Counted from the stretch's first letter, positions 12,301 to 23,965 are shown. The stretch: DNA of 64,000 nt from Isoetes taiwanensis (GCA_021234155.1 JAJEKV010000074.1:646154-710153), one strand, 5' to 3'. A program made the numbers and translations. Notes: generated by a model not told the origin, from the letters alone.

Positions 12301-13584
12301 CTTTTTTTTTTTTTAAAATAAGTATGACGTCTAGGATATGCAATGTGAAGGGTGAAGAAACAAAATGGCTAAAAAGAAAAAACTTAACAAGACAATTATC
12401 CCCGAGAAACCAACAAACTTTTAAAAACAAAAAACTCATTAAAAAGAAGTATGACGTTTAGGAATGTGCAAAAGCTAAGGGTGAAAAGCACCTGAATTGC
12501 AAACTTATAAACCATGTACGCTTGTAATGAAAAAATGGCAAGAATGAAATTCGATGTATACCATGAGGTGAACATGATGTTATTATAGTATCCTGACAGC
12601 CTATGAGCGTTCCTCCCTTGAATAAAAAATGATGGAACGCATCTGGATTCAGTATCTTCGAATTGATTATTATTGTTAGTCTCCTATTCTAGAGTAGGCT
12701 CATTGTGCTCCAGGCTCGTGCTCCTGTGGCATTTAAAAAAAAAAAGGAAAAAGAGAGAAAAGACTCCACTAGGAACAATTACAAGGACCATGGGATCTAA
12801 AAACTTAATGCTAAGAGGACAAGATCTATAGGTGAAAAGAATAAAACCCCCTCCCCCAAAATGCAAATGAATGTGATCAAATTAATACTACCGTGAAAAC
12901 TAGTTATCTTATTAACCATTATCTCATAGTGATGGTTAGCAAATTAGAATTTCAATAACTTGACAAATCCATATGAGACAACAAAAAAGAAAACAAAAGA
13001 TGTCACATTTCTAGGAAAAACAACTCGCACAATTTATTATAAATCCTCTGGATCAAAGGAATCCATCACACACTTAGCACATCGGCCTTGAATCGATGCC
13101 CCATTATAGGAGTTAGTTCTACCAATACAATATTTAAAGCATACGCGGGGTAAATTGGTAGGAACTCCCCTCGGGGCCTGGGGGCAGAAGTTGACAAAAG
13201 GATAAAGGCACCCCTTAATACCATATCTTCTTCTGGACGAGCATGTTGCACATCTCTAGCTCAAAAATCTTCCCACGTGCCCTTGGTATCATGAGATAAA
13301 GAAGTCATCATCAAAAGAGATCTAACCAATTCCACTCCCCAATCCATGTGCCTAGACTCCACCTAAAAAGCATTTGCTGCTGGGATGTAGGGAGCTTCTG
13401 TGGGCGTATACAAGAGAAAAGAAGTCATATACACCTTCTTTTTGCAAGGGGAACCAGTAGGGGTGAAGAGCTCCTCAGTATAGTTCGTGTAGGGGACCGT
13501 CATAATTCGATAGAGCAAGGAAAGTCACTCACAAACAAAAGAAAAGCTCTGTGACAGAGGGATACACAAAAAGCAAATCCAAGT
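12301..13584. other. Spacer, possibly including a decayed 5' LTR
   Basis: No gene was recognised. The sequence just before 13585 should contain the 5' LTR of gypsy element B, but no second LTR copy was found for comparison and I cannot place its ends. Confidence 0.3.
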
Positions 13585-13820
13585 AAAAGTATCAGAAGGC
13601 CCATTGAAGGCTAAATGAAAAGCCTTGGCCTAAAAACAACGAACCAAAAACTATCTGCCCCAGCAAAGGGGCCTGCTTGGTTTCCGCATGCACTGATGCA
13701 TGCGGATTGGGGAGCCCAAATGGACCAGTGGCCCGATCAACAAAATCAACAGAGAAGGAGAACAAGGAGGTTGCTGGATTCGCCATGCATGAAGTCTGAT
13801 TCTATGCTAATCCTTAAGAT

Positions 13821-14900
13821 ATGTTCTCCAAAAGTTTTAATCCAGTTCCACGGGTAGGCTTGGCAGCTAGTGGGGCAAGTGTTGTTAGTGGAGTAGGCTC
13901 TGAGAGCAATACTCCAACATCACCAATACTGGCAACTACGACAACAGCGACAACAGTTACTTCTATACCAGAGGGTTCCCAGGAAGAGCAATCTTTGATT
14001 GCTAGAACCCTGGACAATATGCAACGACAAATGAACCGATGGATTCTTGAGAGCGCTGCTGGGGAGCAATGCCTTAAGGAATGTCTACAACCCAAATGGT
14101 ACGTGGTACCGCAAGGGGACGGGCGGCTGCAAGTGCACCACTTGGGGTTGGTCGCACACAGCAAACCCGATTGTGGGTGAGTCTTTCGAAGAGACCCTGA
14201 ATGGACTCTCTGAGGAGGAGATCAAGGCTCTAGAAAAGATGAAGATGCCAGAGTTTGACGGAACGGGTACGCCAAAGGATGCTATGCTCTGGTTGGGTCG
14301 CATGAAGTTATATTATGTGGCTATTAAGAACGACGATACATCAAAGCTTCTCTTAAGTTAAAAGTATTGCTGCTTTATGGTGGGCTATTCACTGACAGCA
14401 GAAAGACTTTGGGTCTTAGATTAACTTCTGTAAACGATTCAAAGATGAGTATGCACCTCATTTTGATAGTCGTCATGCATTAATATCATTCGGAGAGTTG
14501 GTGCGAATCGGGACTTTGCATGAGTACGTTAGTAAGCTCCGCGGGCTGTTTGCGAGACTTCCCGACCTCATGCCCCTCAGATAAGGGTAGACCACTTTGT
14601 GAACGGTCTAAAGGAAACCAGTATTAAGACACACCTTTTGCAAGCAGAACCCAAAGGCTTTGAGGAAGCAGTTGAGCTTGCAAGGAAATTGGTTGGTCGT
14701 GAGGAACCTCAGAAGACCAATTGGAAGTTGAAACAAACTGAAAATTCTGTGGATGGAGTGTTCATCTGCTAAGAAGAGGAAGCAGAATCAGTCAAAGAAA
14801 AAGGCTGCGGGGCAGTCTAAAGCTTCTAGTCAGAAAAAGACAGCTATACATTGTTATAATTGCCAGGGCATGGGTCATTATGCGAGAGAATGTCCTAAGC
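13821..14900 (+). pseudogene. Gag polyprotein remnant, gypsy element B
   Basis: Frames starting at 13821 and 14047 encode the Gag N-terminal part: a low-complexity Thr/Ser segment, then MPEFDGTGTPKDAMLWLGRM, typical of the retrotransposon Gag domain. Further Gag sequence continues through 14430-14750 (SFGELVRIGTLHEYVSKLRG and FVNGLKE) in shifted frames. A zinc knuckle of CX2CX4HX4C form (CYNCQGMGHYAREC) ends the region at about 14851-14895. At least three frame changes are needed to read through. Gag would form the virus-like particle that packages element RNA. Confidence 0.8.
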
Positions 14901-15350
14901 CGCAGAAGCCAAAGAAATCAGCTACAACGGCCAAAACACCACCGGATGGTGAAGTCGTGAAGACGATGTCTGCTATCGCAAGAGAAGAGCTTTCTTCTAA
15001 GGTTTTCTTTGGTAAAGTTATTCGAGTTCTAGGTAAAATCAAGGAAAAGGATGTGGTTGTTCTTATTGATTCTGCCAGCACTGACAATTTCTTGTCTGCA
15101 GACTTAGCAAGGGAGCTAGGCCTGGAGCTGACGAAGGTGAGACGCGGGGCCTCAGATTCAGCGTGGAGATCAACAAGCGCAGGGCGTGGACTTGATACTT
15201 CAAGATAAAAGTTCACCTAGAGTAGTACAGTTTAGAATTGATGTTGATTTGATCAATTTAAAACATTATGATGTTATTTTGGGTATAAAGTGGCTCCAAA
15301 TTGCACGTCCGCTCATTGATTGGGCATTCAATGTGTTAATTTTTGAGTGA
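14900..15350 (+). pseudogene. Retropepsin remnant, gypsy element B
   Basis: After the zinc knuckle the same frame encodes VVVLIDSASTDNF, the aspartic-protease active-site block. The usual D-S/T-G triad reads Asp-Ser-Ala here, which would be expected to destroy activity. A frame change near 15160 leads to HYDVILGIKWLQIARPLIDW, the C-terminal half of the fold. The protease would cut Gag-Pol. Confidence 0.75.
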
Positions 15351-15482
15351 GAAGATACTAAGTCTGTTAGTATACAAGGATCACCTTACGTGGGATCCGG
15401 GAAATTGTTATTGGCCATTGAGGCCAAAACTGTTTTTAGAGTGAATAATACTCAAGTTTTGGAATATATGTATATAATGCCA

Positions 15483-15510
15483 CGGTTCTATTGTGATAAC
15501 AATAGAACCG
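15483..15510 (+). repeat. Perfect hairpin at the start of E1
   Basis: A 12-base arm, a 4-base GATA loop and a perfectly complementary 12-base arm. The same hairpin starts E2 at about 22817-22844. Confidence 0.9.
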
Positions 15511-16049
15511 ACATTCCTTGGATGGGGACGCCCTTCCTCGCCTCTCCTATTATACGGCTTCATTCTTTCTTTCCAGTCATCGGCGTTCTCTTGAGCTCCT
15601 TTTTCATTCTTTCTCTTTTGCCTCCACAAATTTCATCCCATCTCACGCGACCACAAGACTATTCTCCTACCTAAGTTACCTTTTGCGCGATTGCTTGCTG
15701 CTGTCTTGCTCGGGTTCTTTGGCTTTTCACAGGTTAGTTTGTTCTTTGTTCTGATGAATTGGTGTTTTCTTTTTCTGTGTGTTTGGTTATGGTGACAAGT
15801 AGGTTTGATTCGATCCAGTTCTTCCATTTTGATCGTTTGCTTCCAGTTCTTCTATTTGATCTGGTTCAAGTGGTTTTCTAGATCGTTACTTCCAGTTCTT
15901 CCGGTTTTTCTTTTGGGTCCCTCCTTGCCATATCTCTGATGTCTTCCCGCCGGTTTGATTGTTTGCTTCTCTCTTTCCGGTGTTTTCTGTTCAGTTTTGT
16001 TCGATTCCTGAGGACTTGCATTCCAGTTTCTCATATATTTTCTCAAATA

Positions 16050-16256
16050 CCCATCTTGTTTCTCTGTTTTCTGCCTTAGTCTCGATCCTATCAGTTCGCT
16101 TTGCTTCCTACTTTGCCAGATTCTGTGCCTATTTATTTGATGGATCAGTTCTGGATCCCTATCTTGTTTCTCTGTTTTCGGCCTTAGTCTGGATCCTATC
16201 AGCTCGCTTTGCTTCCTACTTTGCCAGATTATGGGCCTTATTTACTTGATGGATTG
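16050..16256 (+). repeat. Tandem duplication of about 105 bases in E1
   Basis: The two adjacent copies run from CTTGTTTCTCTGTTTT through CTTTGCTTCCTACTTTGCC to TTGATGGAT. They differ by scattered substitutions. The region is T-rich and untranslated. Confidence 0.8.
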
Positions 16257-17210
16257 GTTCTGAGAGTTGCAGCTTCCTCACCTGTATCCTACCACATATC
16301 TATGCCCCTTTTCTGTCTCGTTAAGAATCTCCCCTTTTAGATCAATCCCAGGTCTGCAGCAACTTCAGCCTCAGTTCGTCTGGTACTAATTATGGTCGAG
16401 TTTTTCTGTTTCTTTCTCTCTTGATGGGTCGTTCTTGGCGATTGCGGCATCCTCACCTCCATCTGGCCTCAAATCCGTCATGCATCTGGCACCCTTGGCC
16501 GATTCGCCACCGCTTCTTTCCGGCTGTTTTGTCTTTCCTATCTTAGGCAGGGATACCAGGCGTCAGTTATCCTTGCCCCCTCTTTGGGTTTACCTCGCTT
16601 TCATTTTATTTGTGAATTTTGTAGGGTTTGTCTTGCTATACTTCCTGTTAGGCGTATTTTGCTTTTGTCGGGTCTAATGCCCCTGATCTTTGAATTTTCT
16701 TTTCTTGCTCGTAAATCTCTTTGGGCTTTATAGCTTCTATGTTATAGCTACTATGTGAAAGCATTAGTTTTGCATGTGAAACTCGTGCCCATACACTTCC
16801 GTCGATGCCCCATATTACTCAACACCTCAAGGTTTGCTCAACATGGCAGATTATGTAAGGATATCAATTTTCGTATGATTAGAGAACAGGTCGTCTTGTG
16901 ATAAAAGAAGTTCTTGTCATCATTATGGTTGTGATATAACGTTAGATGTAAGTGAATTATCATAATTGAACTTAGCGTTATTCTAGCAAGATAGCTTTGC
17001 GGCCAACAAGTGTATATCTAGGTTATATGTTATACCCTAGAGCTTATAGGACTTTGAAGATGCCATGAGGTATGTCTCTGCTGGGCAGTTTTGTCTTGGC
17101 AACTTGTCTGCCACGAGTTATTTTACGCTTCTTGTCCTTATAAATTTGGTTGCGTTGGTTGTATACATGGTTTATATCTACGAGATTATTTTCTAATGTC
17201 TTGTAGGGCT

Positions 17211-17362
17211 AAGGTCCTTCTGTTTTGGGGCTGTAGCCTACAATTTCGATTCCTTAAAGCCCTTGAATCCGGCCCAGCTATTGGCTCTACTTTCTTTGTA
17301 TCCGCCCTCGGAGGTCCTTCTATTTTGTGGCTGTATCCTACAATTTCGATTCCTTGAAGCTT
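17211..17362 (+). repeat. Direct repeat pair of about 52 bases, period about 100
   Basis: The segment AGGTCCTTCTGTTTTG through CAATTTCGATTCCTT occurs at about 17211-17262 and about 17311-17362. The pair lies just before the ORF1 start at 17420 and may be part of its leader. Confidence 0.8.
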
Positions 17363-17419
17363 GGAGCTCCCTTCTGTTCTCATAAGCAGTTCTGCTCACC
17401 CATCCTCTTGTTGCTCTCA

Positions 17420-18354
17420 ATGGTTCGTCAGATCAAGCGCATAGCCAGGGAGACCCGTAAAGAAAAGAATCTCGTTAGGCTGCCGGAGCCAGTCTTGAAT
17501 AGACCCTATGACCCCGCGATTGCGCCATATCTTCAGGCATCCCCATCATTTGGGCCTCAGCGTCCTATACTGGCAGACCCAGACACACCACCAGACACGC
17601 AATCCGCTCCAGATGTATCTTTGGCTGCAGACTTGACCAGGATTGATGCTCGGATCCATTGTTTGCCTTCGGATTTGTTGGTTGGGATCCGCACGATCCA
17701 ATCGACAGTCACACTCACAGAAACATCGGCTCAGTTGCCCTTGGGAAGCTGGGTCCAGCTTCTAGAGATGCTGCTACAGTCGGCAGGAGCTGATTCACCG
17801 CAGCACGGCAATGTTCCACCCGCACCTTCTGAGCATGTGGATGCTACATCCCAGACCGATGATACCACACCTATGCCCACACGGCTATCATCCGAGGATT
17901 GTTTGCCCACCGCAGTCCCCCCGCTCGAAGCGACCGGGCCACAAATGCACCAAGTAGCCCCGAACTGCGCATTGTGGGTTTGGAGGAAGCGAGCAACACT
18001 CACAGGGCAGGTGAGGCGACCCGTTTCTTTGCAGAGGTGATGCACTTACAGGCAGATGGCATTCTATCGGCTCGTCGAGTTGGACCAGCACGGCCTGATC
18101 GCCCCCGTCATTTGCTGGTCAGTTTCAGGGATGCTTTGTCCCGGCTGCACATCCTCCGCCATGGCAATCACTTGCAAGGGACCTCTTTCTCCGTCCAGGA
18201 AGACCTTACCCCAGCACAGCTTTGCCGGCGGAAGGATGAATTACGTCAGTCCATCGAGGCTCTGCCTTGCCGGAAGTGGGGGTGTATAGAGGCGGCCAGA
18301 CTATCATTCGGGATCACTGGCCACTTGATCCATGGGCAGTGTCTGGGTAGTTGA
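17420..18354 (+). pseudogene. LINE ORF1-like protein (one frameshift), ORF1-only retroposon
   Basis: The frame from ATG at 17420 begins with a basic segment (MVRQIKRIARETRKEK), then a Pro/Thr/Asp-rich middle part to about residue 175. Near 17930-17970 the reading frame shifts. The second frame, ending at the stop at 18354, reads LRIVGLEEA, then ARRVGPARPDRPRHLLVSF and VQEDLTPAQL. That order (short motif, RVG-R-RPR-LV-F, then an acidic DLTP block) is the pattern of L1-type ORF1 proteins, which bind element RNA. No zinc knuckle is visible. Only about 240 bases separate the stop from the (TTCC)n tail, so no reverse transcriptase follows. The upstream leader start is unknown. The call rests on motif layout and not on a search. 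Confidence 0.6.
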
Positions 18355-18628
18355 TTTGATTCCGCGATCTGCTTGGGCTTATGCCCTTTTGTTTTGTTTC
18401 GTTCTAGTATTGTGATTTGCTATGGGGCATAGTCCCCCGAGTTTTGTGTACTGGGGCCAGCCCCCACGTCTGATTTTGGCTTCGGCCTTTTTGGTTTGGT
18501 CACGGGGCTTCGTCCCCGAGTTTCAGTCTGGGCTTTTGCCCTCTCTTTTGTATTGGGTCCCATAACCCGATTGGGTTCCGCGGACGTTAAAAATTTCTTC
18601 CTTCCTTCCTTCCTTCCTTCCTTAGGAA
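18355..18628 (+). mobile_element. 3' region and (TTCC)n tail of the ORF1-only retroposon
   Basis: The sequence is a run of small GC stems separated by T-rich linkers: GGGCTTATGCCC, TGGGGCATAGTCCCC, GGCTTCGGCC, CGGGGCTTCGTCCCCG and GGGCTTTTGCCC. It then ends in the family 3' hairpin (AACCC, GATT, GGGTT), a GGACGTTAAAA box and TTCC repeats at about 18597-18625. The end matches the LINE end at 32.3 kb, which suggests mobilisation by that LINE's reverse transcriptase. Confidence 0.75.
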
Positions 18629-20685
18629 GGTTGTTGGCAAGTAAGTTGTGGTCTTGAAAAAGACTTATTTTGGTTTGAAACGTGTGATTTTGCTATACAA
18701 CCATGGTGCAGCAAGCATGTTTTTTCAACCATGAAATGTTTAGCACCATCGACATTAGCTTGGCAAGTGACCTTTGCATCAACACAAGGGACATTTGGGT
18801 GTCAACACCAAGATGGGTGATAGGTTTCTTTCTCTCTCTTAGCAATAAGTGGGTTATGTATTCCTATATGATGGCTATGTGACCTGCTTCTGTGGTGCAT
18901 GTGGCATGCGAGTAAGTTTGCATATTGGGCGTGGTATTCATAATGCATCTTTGGGCTTCGTTTTAGTGGTCCTTCTCATTCGTATTCTCGTGATGTGAAC
19001 AGGCTATACATTTCTTATTCCCTTGAATTGACATTTCAAGAGTGTATGCATCTTACATGCATTTGTTTTCCTCCCATGCATTAGCGTTGATTTTTCTGTA
19101 GCATGTGTACGATTAACATCGCGTTCGCATATTATGCATGGGCATTTCATCCACTCGTTATCGTGTTGTACTATATTTCACGTTTGATATCGTACGAGTT
19201 GCATGGAAATTTACAGCTTGTGGTTCCTTTTAACTCGAGATGCATTTCTTTTGTAATGTCATGAGTTGCACATAATCGGGGTTTGTATCCCCCTTCAAGC
19301 ACGAAAAGCGGGTCTCTCTGACTTTGTACTCTCTGTCTTGGGGACTTGAAGATGGTATGGTGTTCTTTCTAATATTTTTTCACTGTTATTGTAACCGTTT
19401 CCCCTTCTTGTTGCGTGTAATTCTCTAGTCTGATTTGAGTCGAGTGGAGTCTTTTTCTCCTCCTCAATATCTTTTAGTTTTGGAAGTATTCATGCATAGG
19501 TGCTAAAGCTTTACATGTATGCGTATGCATGATGTTTCCTACGATACGTGTGTTGCCCTTTTGTTCGTTAGGTGCCCTTTAGCCGCTATCTATACGTGTA
19601 TATGTTTTTGTTGTCATATATGATAGTTACTTCTATTACTTCTGTTTGTCCCTTTGATTCACATGATTCTGCATAAGATCTTCGGGTATGTTCTCCTGAG
19701 TTCATTCGGTTGAGATTTTGTTGCATTGTTTTTGTAACTCGAATCATCAATTTTCATGAGAGCATTTTGCCATGTACATTTGTCATGTTGCACCCCCGGG
19801 CTCTGAGAGATTGTGCATTGCGTAATTTCCAAGCTTTTAGGCCATTTGTTGATTGCCATATCTCTTTCTCTAGATCGTTTGTTTGGCGCTTGAGGTTCAC
19901 ATTAAATTCATCTTGGGGCTTTCTATGGTTTTATTTATACAGTTTCTTTTGCTCTCCGACATTCTATACTATATGTTTGATGCATTATAGGCATATATAT
20001 CTAGTAGATAATATGTGTATTGCGTGGTTTCTATTGCTTTTGGGAACATTGTGCATTGCGTGATTCCAACCAGGTCCATTATTACAATGTTTGTTCTATA
20101 TGTCATGCTATTTCCTTTCTTTCAGACTCATATTCATTCATTCCATTTCACTTATTGCTATGATTGAGTCGGGATAGACCGTGCATGTTCCTTTATTTTT
20201 CATTTCATGTCTCTAATTACGTGGGAGTGTTGTGAATGTCCATATAGTTATTTTGGGACTCGTTGGTTCTTTAGTTTAATCCATGTGATCCCCATGTGTC
20301 GGTCAATGCATGCTCTTTTTTTTATATGTTCTCTGTTGTTTCTCTTGGTTGCCTTTTGAGGGCCCATGCACGTTTTTTTGTCATACGGTCTCAGTTTTTT
20401 CTCGCCTTTGAGGGCTTACTATATATTTGCATTGTATGACATTAGCGATTAACGTTTTAGTTCTTCTATTTCTCGTCATATTTCTCGTATTTCATTCTAT
20501 TTCCTTTCATTCCGTTTTCTATTTTACATTTTGTATTGCTCGACGTTTTTTTTTTGCTATGATGGTTATCTTGTCCCATACGTGTTTGTCCTCTTTTCGT
20601 GTTGATTTTCGCTTTTTCTTCTTCATGCTTGATCAATTCTTGTTATATCACCTTTGTTAAGGTCCTTCTTCCTTCGATGCTCGTT
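18629..20685. other. T-rich non-coding interior of E1
   Basis: About 2 kb of T-rich sequence on the plus strand with frequent TTTCTT and CATT motifs. Open frames here are short, hydrophobic by composition and lack protein motifs. No TIR or LTR boundary was found. Confidence 0.45.
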
Positions 20686-20689
20686 ATAT

Positions 20690-22770
20690 GTTCATTGCTC
20701 AATGATTCTATGCAATTCTATCTTTGCATTCTGTATGGTTGTTGCATCCTTTGCACCTTAGATCTTCAATCTTGGTAACACGCATTTGGTTGGTGTCTTT
20801 TAGTAAGTCCGCTCATTACATATGTGCGTTTGGCATGGGAAAGTTATGTTTCTCGATTTAATCACCCCTTTTTCTTGGCATATAGTTTTTCCATAGTTGG
20901 ATGTCTAGTTGTTTACTTTGCTCTTTCATAAAATTTCTATTGGTCCATTCTTTACGACCACTTTTATAAGCCATGTTTCTTCTCTTTTTCTATCTTGTCG
21001 AGGTGGTGTCTCTTGCCCATTTCATTATGGTTGGGTTTCTTCATCTTGTTCATTCAATTTAACGGCATGGTGGGGTTGAAATTTGGATTTATTTTTCTAG
21101 TGGCTTGCTTGCATTACTGTTTCTAGAGGCATTTGACATGTTTCTTTTCGTTTGGTCATCTCACCTCATGATTTTTCTTAGTCCTTTTTGCCCTTTCGGT
21201 ATCTCATTTCCCCCCTCCCATATTCCTTTTTTGCTGTTTATCCTTCATTAACCTCTTGAATTGCCTTAGGCTCGTTTCTCGGTTTATGCTTTTGCCCCAG
21301 TTCCTTATTTGTCGTTTTGTGTTTTAACCTCTTGAATCGACTTATTTTTCTTTTTTCTTGTCTTGTCTCCTCCGTTTCTCATCTTGGTTTGCCTTGGTTC
21401 GCTTTGCTCTGTTGGTGTCCATTTATCATGCTTTTGCCTCCTTGCTCTGCTTTATCCTTGTTTCTCCATCGGCCTTGCTAAGCCCTTTCTTCCTTGTTTA
21501 TCTCATCTGATCGATTCTGGTCATCTTGTTTTACCAATTTGTCTCATTTGCTCTATCCTTTTGTCTTATCATTGTGCTACATTGCTTTTGTTCTCATAGT
21601 GGTCTCTAGTCCATGGATCTTGTTCTCTCCGTTTTTCCGTTCACTCAGTTGCTAGCCTAGTTCTTTTCTGCTCTGTGCTCCATCCATTTCTTACCTGACT
21701 GCTTTGGTTTGTCAGTTTATTTTATCGTCATTTCTTGCTCATTCTTGCCGCATTCTTCTCTCCCTCTTTGCATATGAGCATTTTGCACTAAAAGTTTCAT
21801 TTTTTGATAATAGCATTCATTGGGGCATATCGCATCTTCAGTTTGATGCCTGATTCATTGCTAGCAATTTTATGCAATCTATCTTTGCATTCTCTATGGC
21901 ATCCTTTGCACCTTAGATCTTCAGTCTTGGAAACACACAGTTGTTTGGTTTGCTTTGCTCATCGTTTGGTTGGTAAGTTTGCTCTTTACATATGTGCATT
22001 TTGGCATAGGGTATTTCCATAGTTGATTACTTTTCTCTTTCATAAAATAGCTACCTTTCCATTCTTTATGACCAATTTCATCTACCGCGTTTCTCTTGGT
22101 CTCTATTTCTTGTTAGTGTTCGTGCTAGGGTGTCTCTTTTCTATCTTGTAAAGGTGGTGTCTGTCCATTTCATCATGGGTGGGTTGTTTGTTCGATTTAA
22201 TGGTATGCTGAGGTTGAAGTTCGAATTTGCTCTTCTTATGGCTTGCTTGCATTACTATTTCTAGAGACTTTGCCCTATCTCTTTTCTTTGGTCATCTCAC
22301 CTTATGATTTTTCCTTAGTTATTTTTTCCCGTATTTCATATTTTTCCTCCGAGTTCCTTCTTGCTCTTTATCTTTCGTTAACCTCTTGCATTGCTTTCGC
22401 TTGTTTTGCTGTTGATCCGTTTTCTCCAGTTCCTTATTATTTGTCTTTTCGTCATTTGACTGCTTGAGTCGTCTTAGTTTTTCTTTTTCTTTTTCTTTTT
22501 CTTTTTTTTGCCTTGTCTTCTTCGTTTCTCATCGTTATTCGCCTTGGTTCTCTTTGCTATGTTGGTGTCCATATATCATGCTTTTGCTCCTTCATCTATT
22601 TTTATCCTTCCTTCTCTATCGGCCTTGCTTCGCTGTTTTCTATCGTGTTTGTCTTTTTCATCTGAACGATTCTGGTCATTTTGTTTACCAGTTTCCCTCT
22701 TTTGTTTCTGCTCTTGTCCTTGCTCTAGTCATCCTAGTTTGTCGCATTCTTTTTGAGGTAGATTCCTCTT
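20690..22770 (+). repeat. Direct tandem duplication of about 1.15 kb
   Basis: Two adjacent units can be followed over their length. Shared landmarks are CTATCTTTGCATTCT (about 20716 and 21876), GCATCCTTTGCACCTTAGAT, TCTTTCATAAAAT, GGTGGTGTCT and CGATTCTGGTCAT (about 21512 and 22667). The offset is about 1150-1160 bases. Divergence and indels are considerable, so the duplication is old. No coding capacity was recognised. Confidence 0.75.
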
Positions 22771-22813
22771 CTATCGGCCACTTGATTGTATCATAGGACC
22801 CATCCTAGGAATG

Positions 22814-23758
22814 CCACGGTTCTATTGTGATAACAATAGAACCGACATTCCTTGGATGGGGACGCCCTTCCTCGCCTCTCCTATTTATACGGCTTCATTC
22901 TTTCTTTCCAGTCATCGGCGTTCTTTTGAGCTCCTTTTTCATTCTTTCTCTTTTGCCTCCACAAATTTCCCGCCCCCTCACCCTCTATCATATCTGGCTT
23001 GTTGGTTGTACGTACAGTTTTCAGAGTGTTTAGTGTTTGGTTACGTTTCAGGTATGTTGTGGCCCCATGGCCTCCGGGATAGCATTTTCTTAGTCATTTT
23101 TTCATTTGGTTGTTTCATCTATGGTATGGCTCTGTGGTCGTTAAGGCAGCACTAGTCGGATGTTTTTTCCCGTGATGATTTTTTTCCACGGACGGTTCCC
23201 GACTGGTCGGCTGTGTTTCTTCCTCGGCGTGGCCCTAGAGCCTCCGAGTGCTATTATATTCTTGATAATTGTGCTTTGATGCGTGCCTATGCCTGTAGCT
23301 TCTAACTTTGTAATGGGTCATTTTTCTTTTCAGACTTTTCAGACTTTTCATTGCAGGTCATTTTCTCGCAGTTCTCTCAGTTGTCAGAGCCATCTTGTTG
23401 TATTATCGCCTCACTTTTTGGCAGATGTATGCTAGCAGCATTCTTCGAGAGCGTTGATGACCGTTTCTCATTAGGGTTTTCCTCGAAAACCCAAAAGGGC
23501 GGGGTTTTTCATCCCGGTGAGAAGCGGTCGCCAGTTTTTCTCACTTTTGCATAGACCAAGCGGTGGATGAATCATCTTTTATCCTGTAGTCCTTAGTTCG
23601 TTGTGCTCTCGATGATTGTCTAGTTTCGGAGCACTCAAATTTCAAGTTTTTTCAAAAGTTCTACCCCGAATAGGGGAATCATTTTGTACTCAACGATTTT
23701 ACAAAGCTCAATGAGAACACCATCGGCCACTTGATTGTATCATAGGACCCATCCTAGG
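22814..23758 (+). mobile_element. Insertion E2, tandem partner of E1
   Basis: A 945-base unit with the same first 160 bases and last 37 bases as E1 but an unrelated interior. It is bounded by AATG on both sides and shares its left AATG with E1. It contains one copy of the structured core motif at about 23455-23535. No protein was recognised. Confidence 0.65.
23455..23535 (+). other. Structured RNA-like motif, copy 1 (in E2)
   Basis: Outer arms GACCGTTTCTCAT and GTGAGAAGCGGTC pair with G-U wobbles. Between them lies the conserved core TTTTCCTCGAAAACCC, loop AAAA, GGGCGGGG, then a T run and ATCC. The pairing CCTCG with CGGGG closes an inner CCC-AAAA-GGG stem. The same layout occurs at 30.2, 32.2, 33.2 (minus) and 60.1 kb (minus). 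Confidence 0.7.
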
Positions 23759-23762
23759 AATG

Positions 23763-23965
23763 ATGATATAGCAACCGGATGGAAGTTCCCAGCTTCATCC
23801 TCAGTTACTTGATCTTTTAGAAAGATATAAGGATGTGTTTCCCAAGGAGTTGCCTATAGAGCCACCTCCGTCAAGGGGAGTGGAGCATGAGATTTGACCT
23901 TGAGCCTGGAACTAAAACAATGGCAAGAGTGCCTTATCACTTGACCCAGGGATTTCACCATGTTG
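23763..23965 (+). pseudogene. Gypsy element B resumes: reverse-transcriptase N-terminus
   Basis: Directly after the right AATG the plus strand encodes LDLLERYKDVFPKELP and PPSRGVEHEI. A one-base shift then leads to PGTKTMARVPYHLT. This is the segment that precedes the reverse-transcriptase fingers in chromovirus-type Ty3/gypsy Pol. Recognisable Pol sequence ends within about 200 bases. No integrase or 3' LTR was found, so the element is 3'-truncated or decayed beyond recognition. Confidence 0.8.

Larger units (their letters stand above)
13585..15479 (+). mobile_element. Decayed Ty3/gypsy element B, gag-protease half
   Basis: A possible primer-binding site resembling the initiator-Met type (GTATCAGAAGGCC) lies at about 13588-13602. 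Gag and protease remnants follow on the plus strand. The element is interrupted at 15479 by insertions E1 and E2 and resumes at 23763 with the start of reverse transcriptase. Multiple frameshifts show it is inactive. Confidence 0.75.
15480..22809 (+). mobile_element. Insertion E1 in gypsy B, flanked by AATG
   Basis: E1 begins with a perfect 12-base hairpin (15483-15510, loop GATA) and then CATTCCTTGGATGGG. It ends with CCCATCCTAGG plus AATG, an inverted match to that block. The first 160 bases recur at 22814-22974 and the last 37 recur at 23722-23758, the ends of E2. AATG is present at 15476-15479, 22810-22813 and 23759-23762. The interior is T-rich and contains an ORF1-only retroposon and a 1.15-kb tandem duplication. 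No transposase or reverse transcriptase was seen. The class is unknown: an LTR-derived tandem, a TIR element or a circle-integrating element are all possible. Confidence 0.6.
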
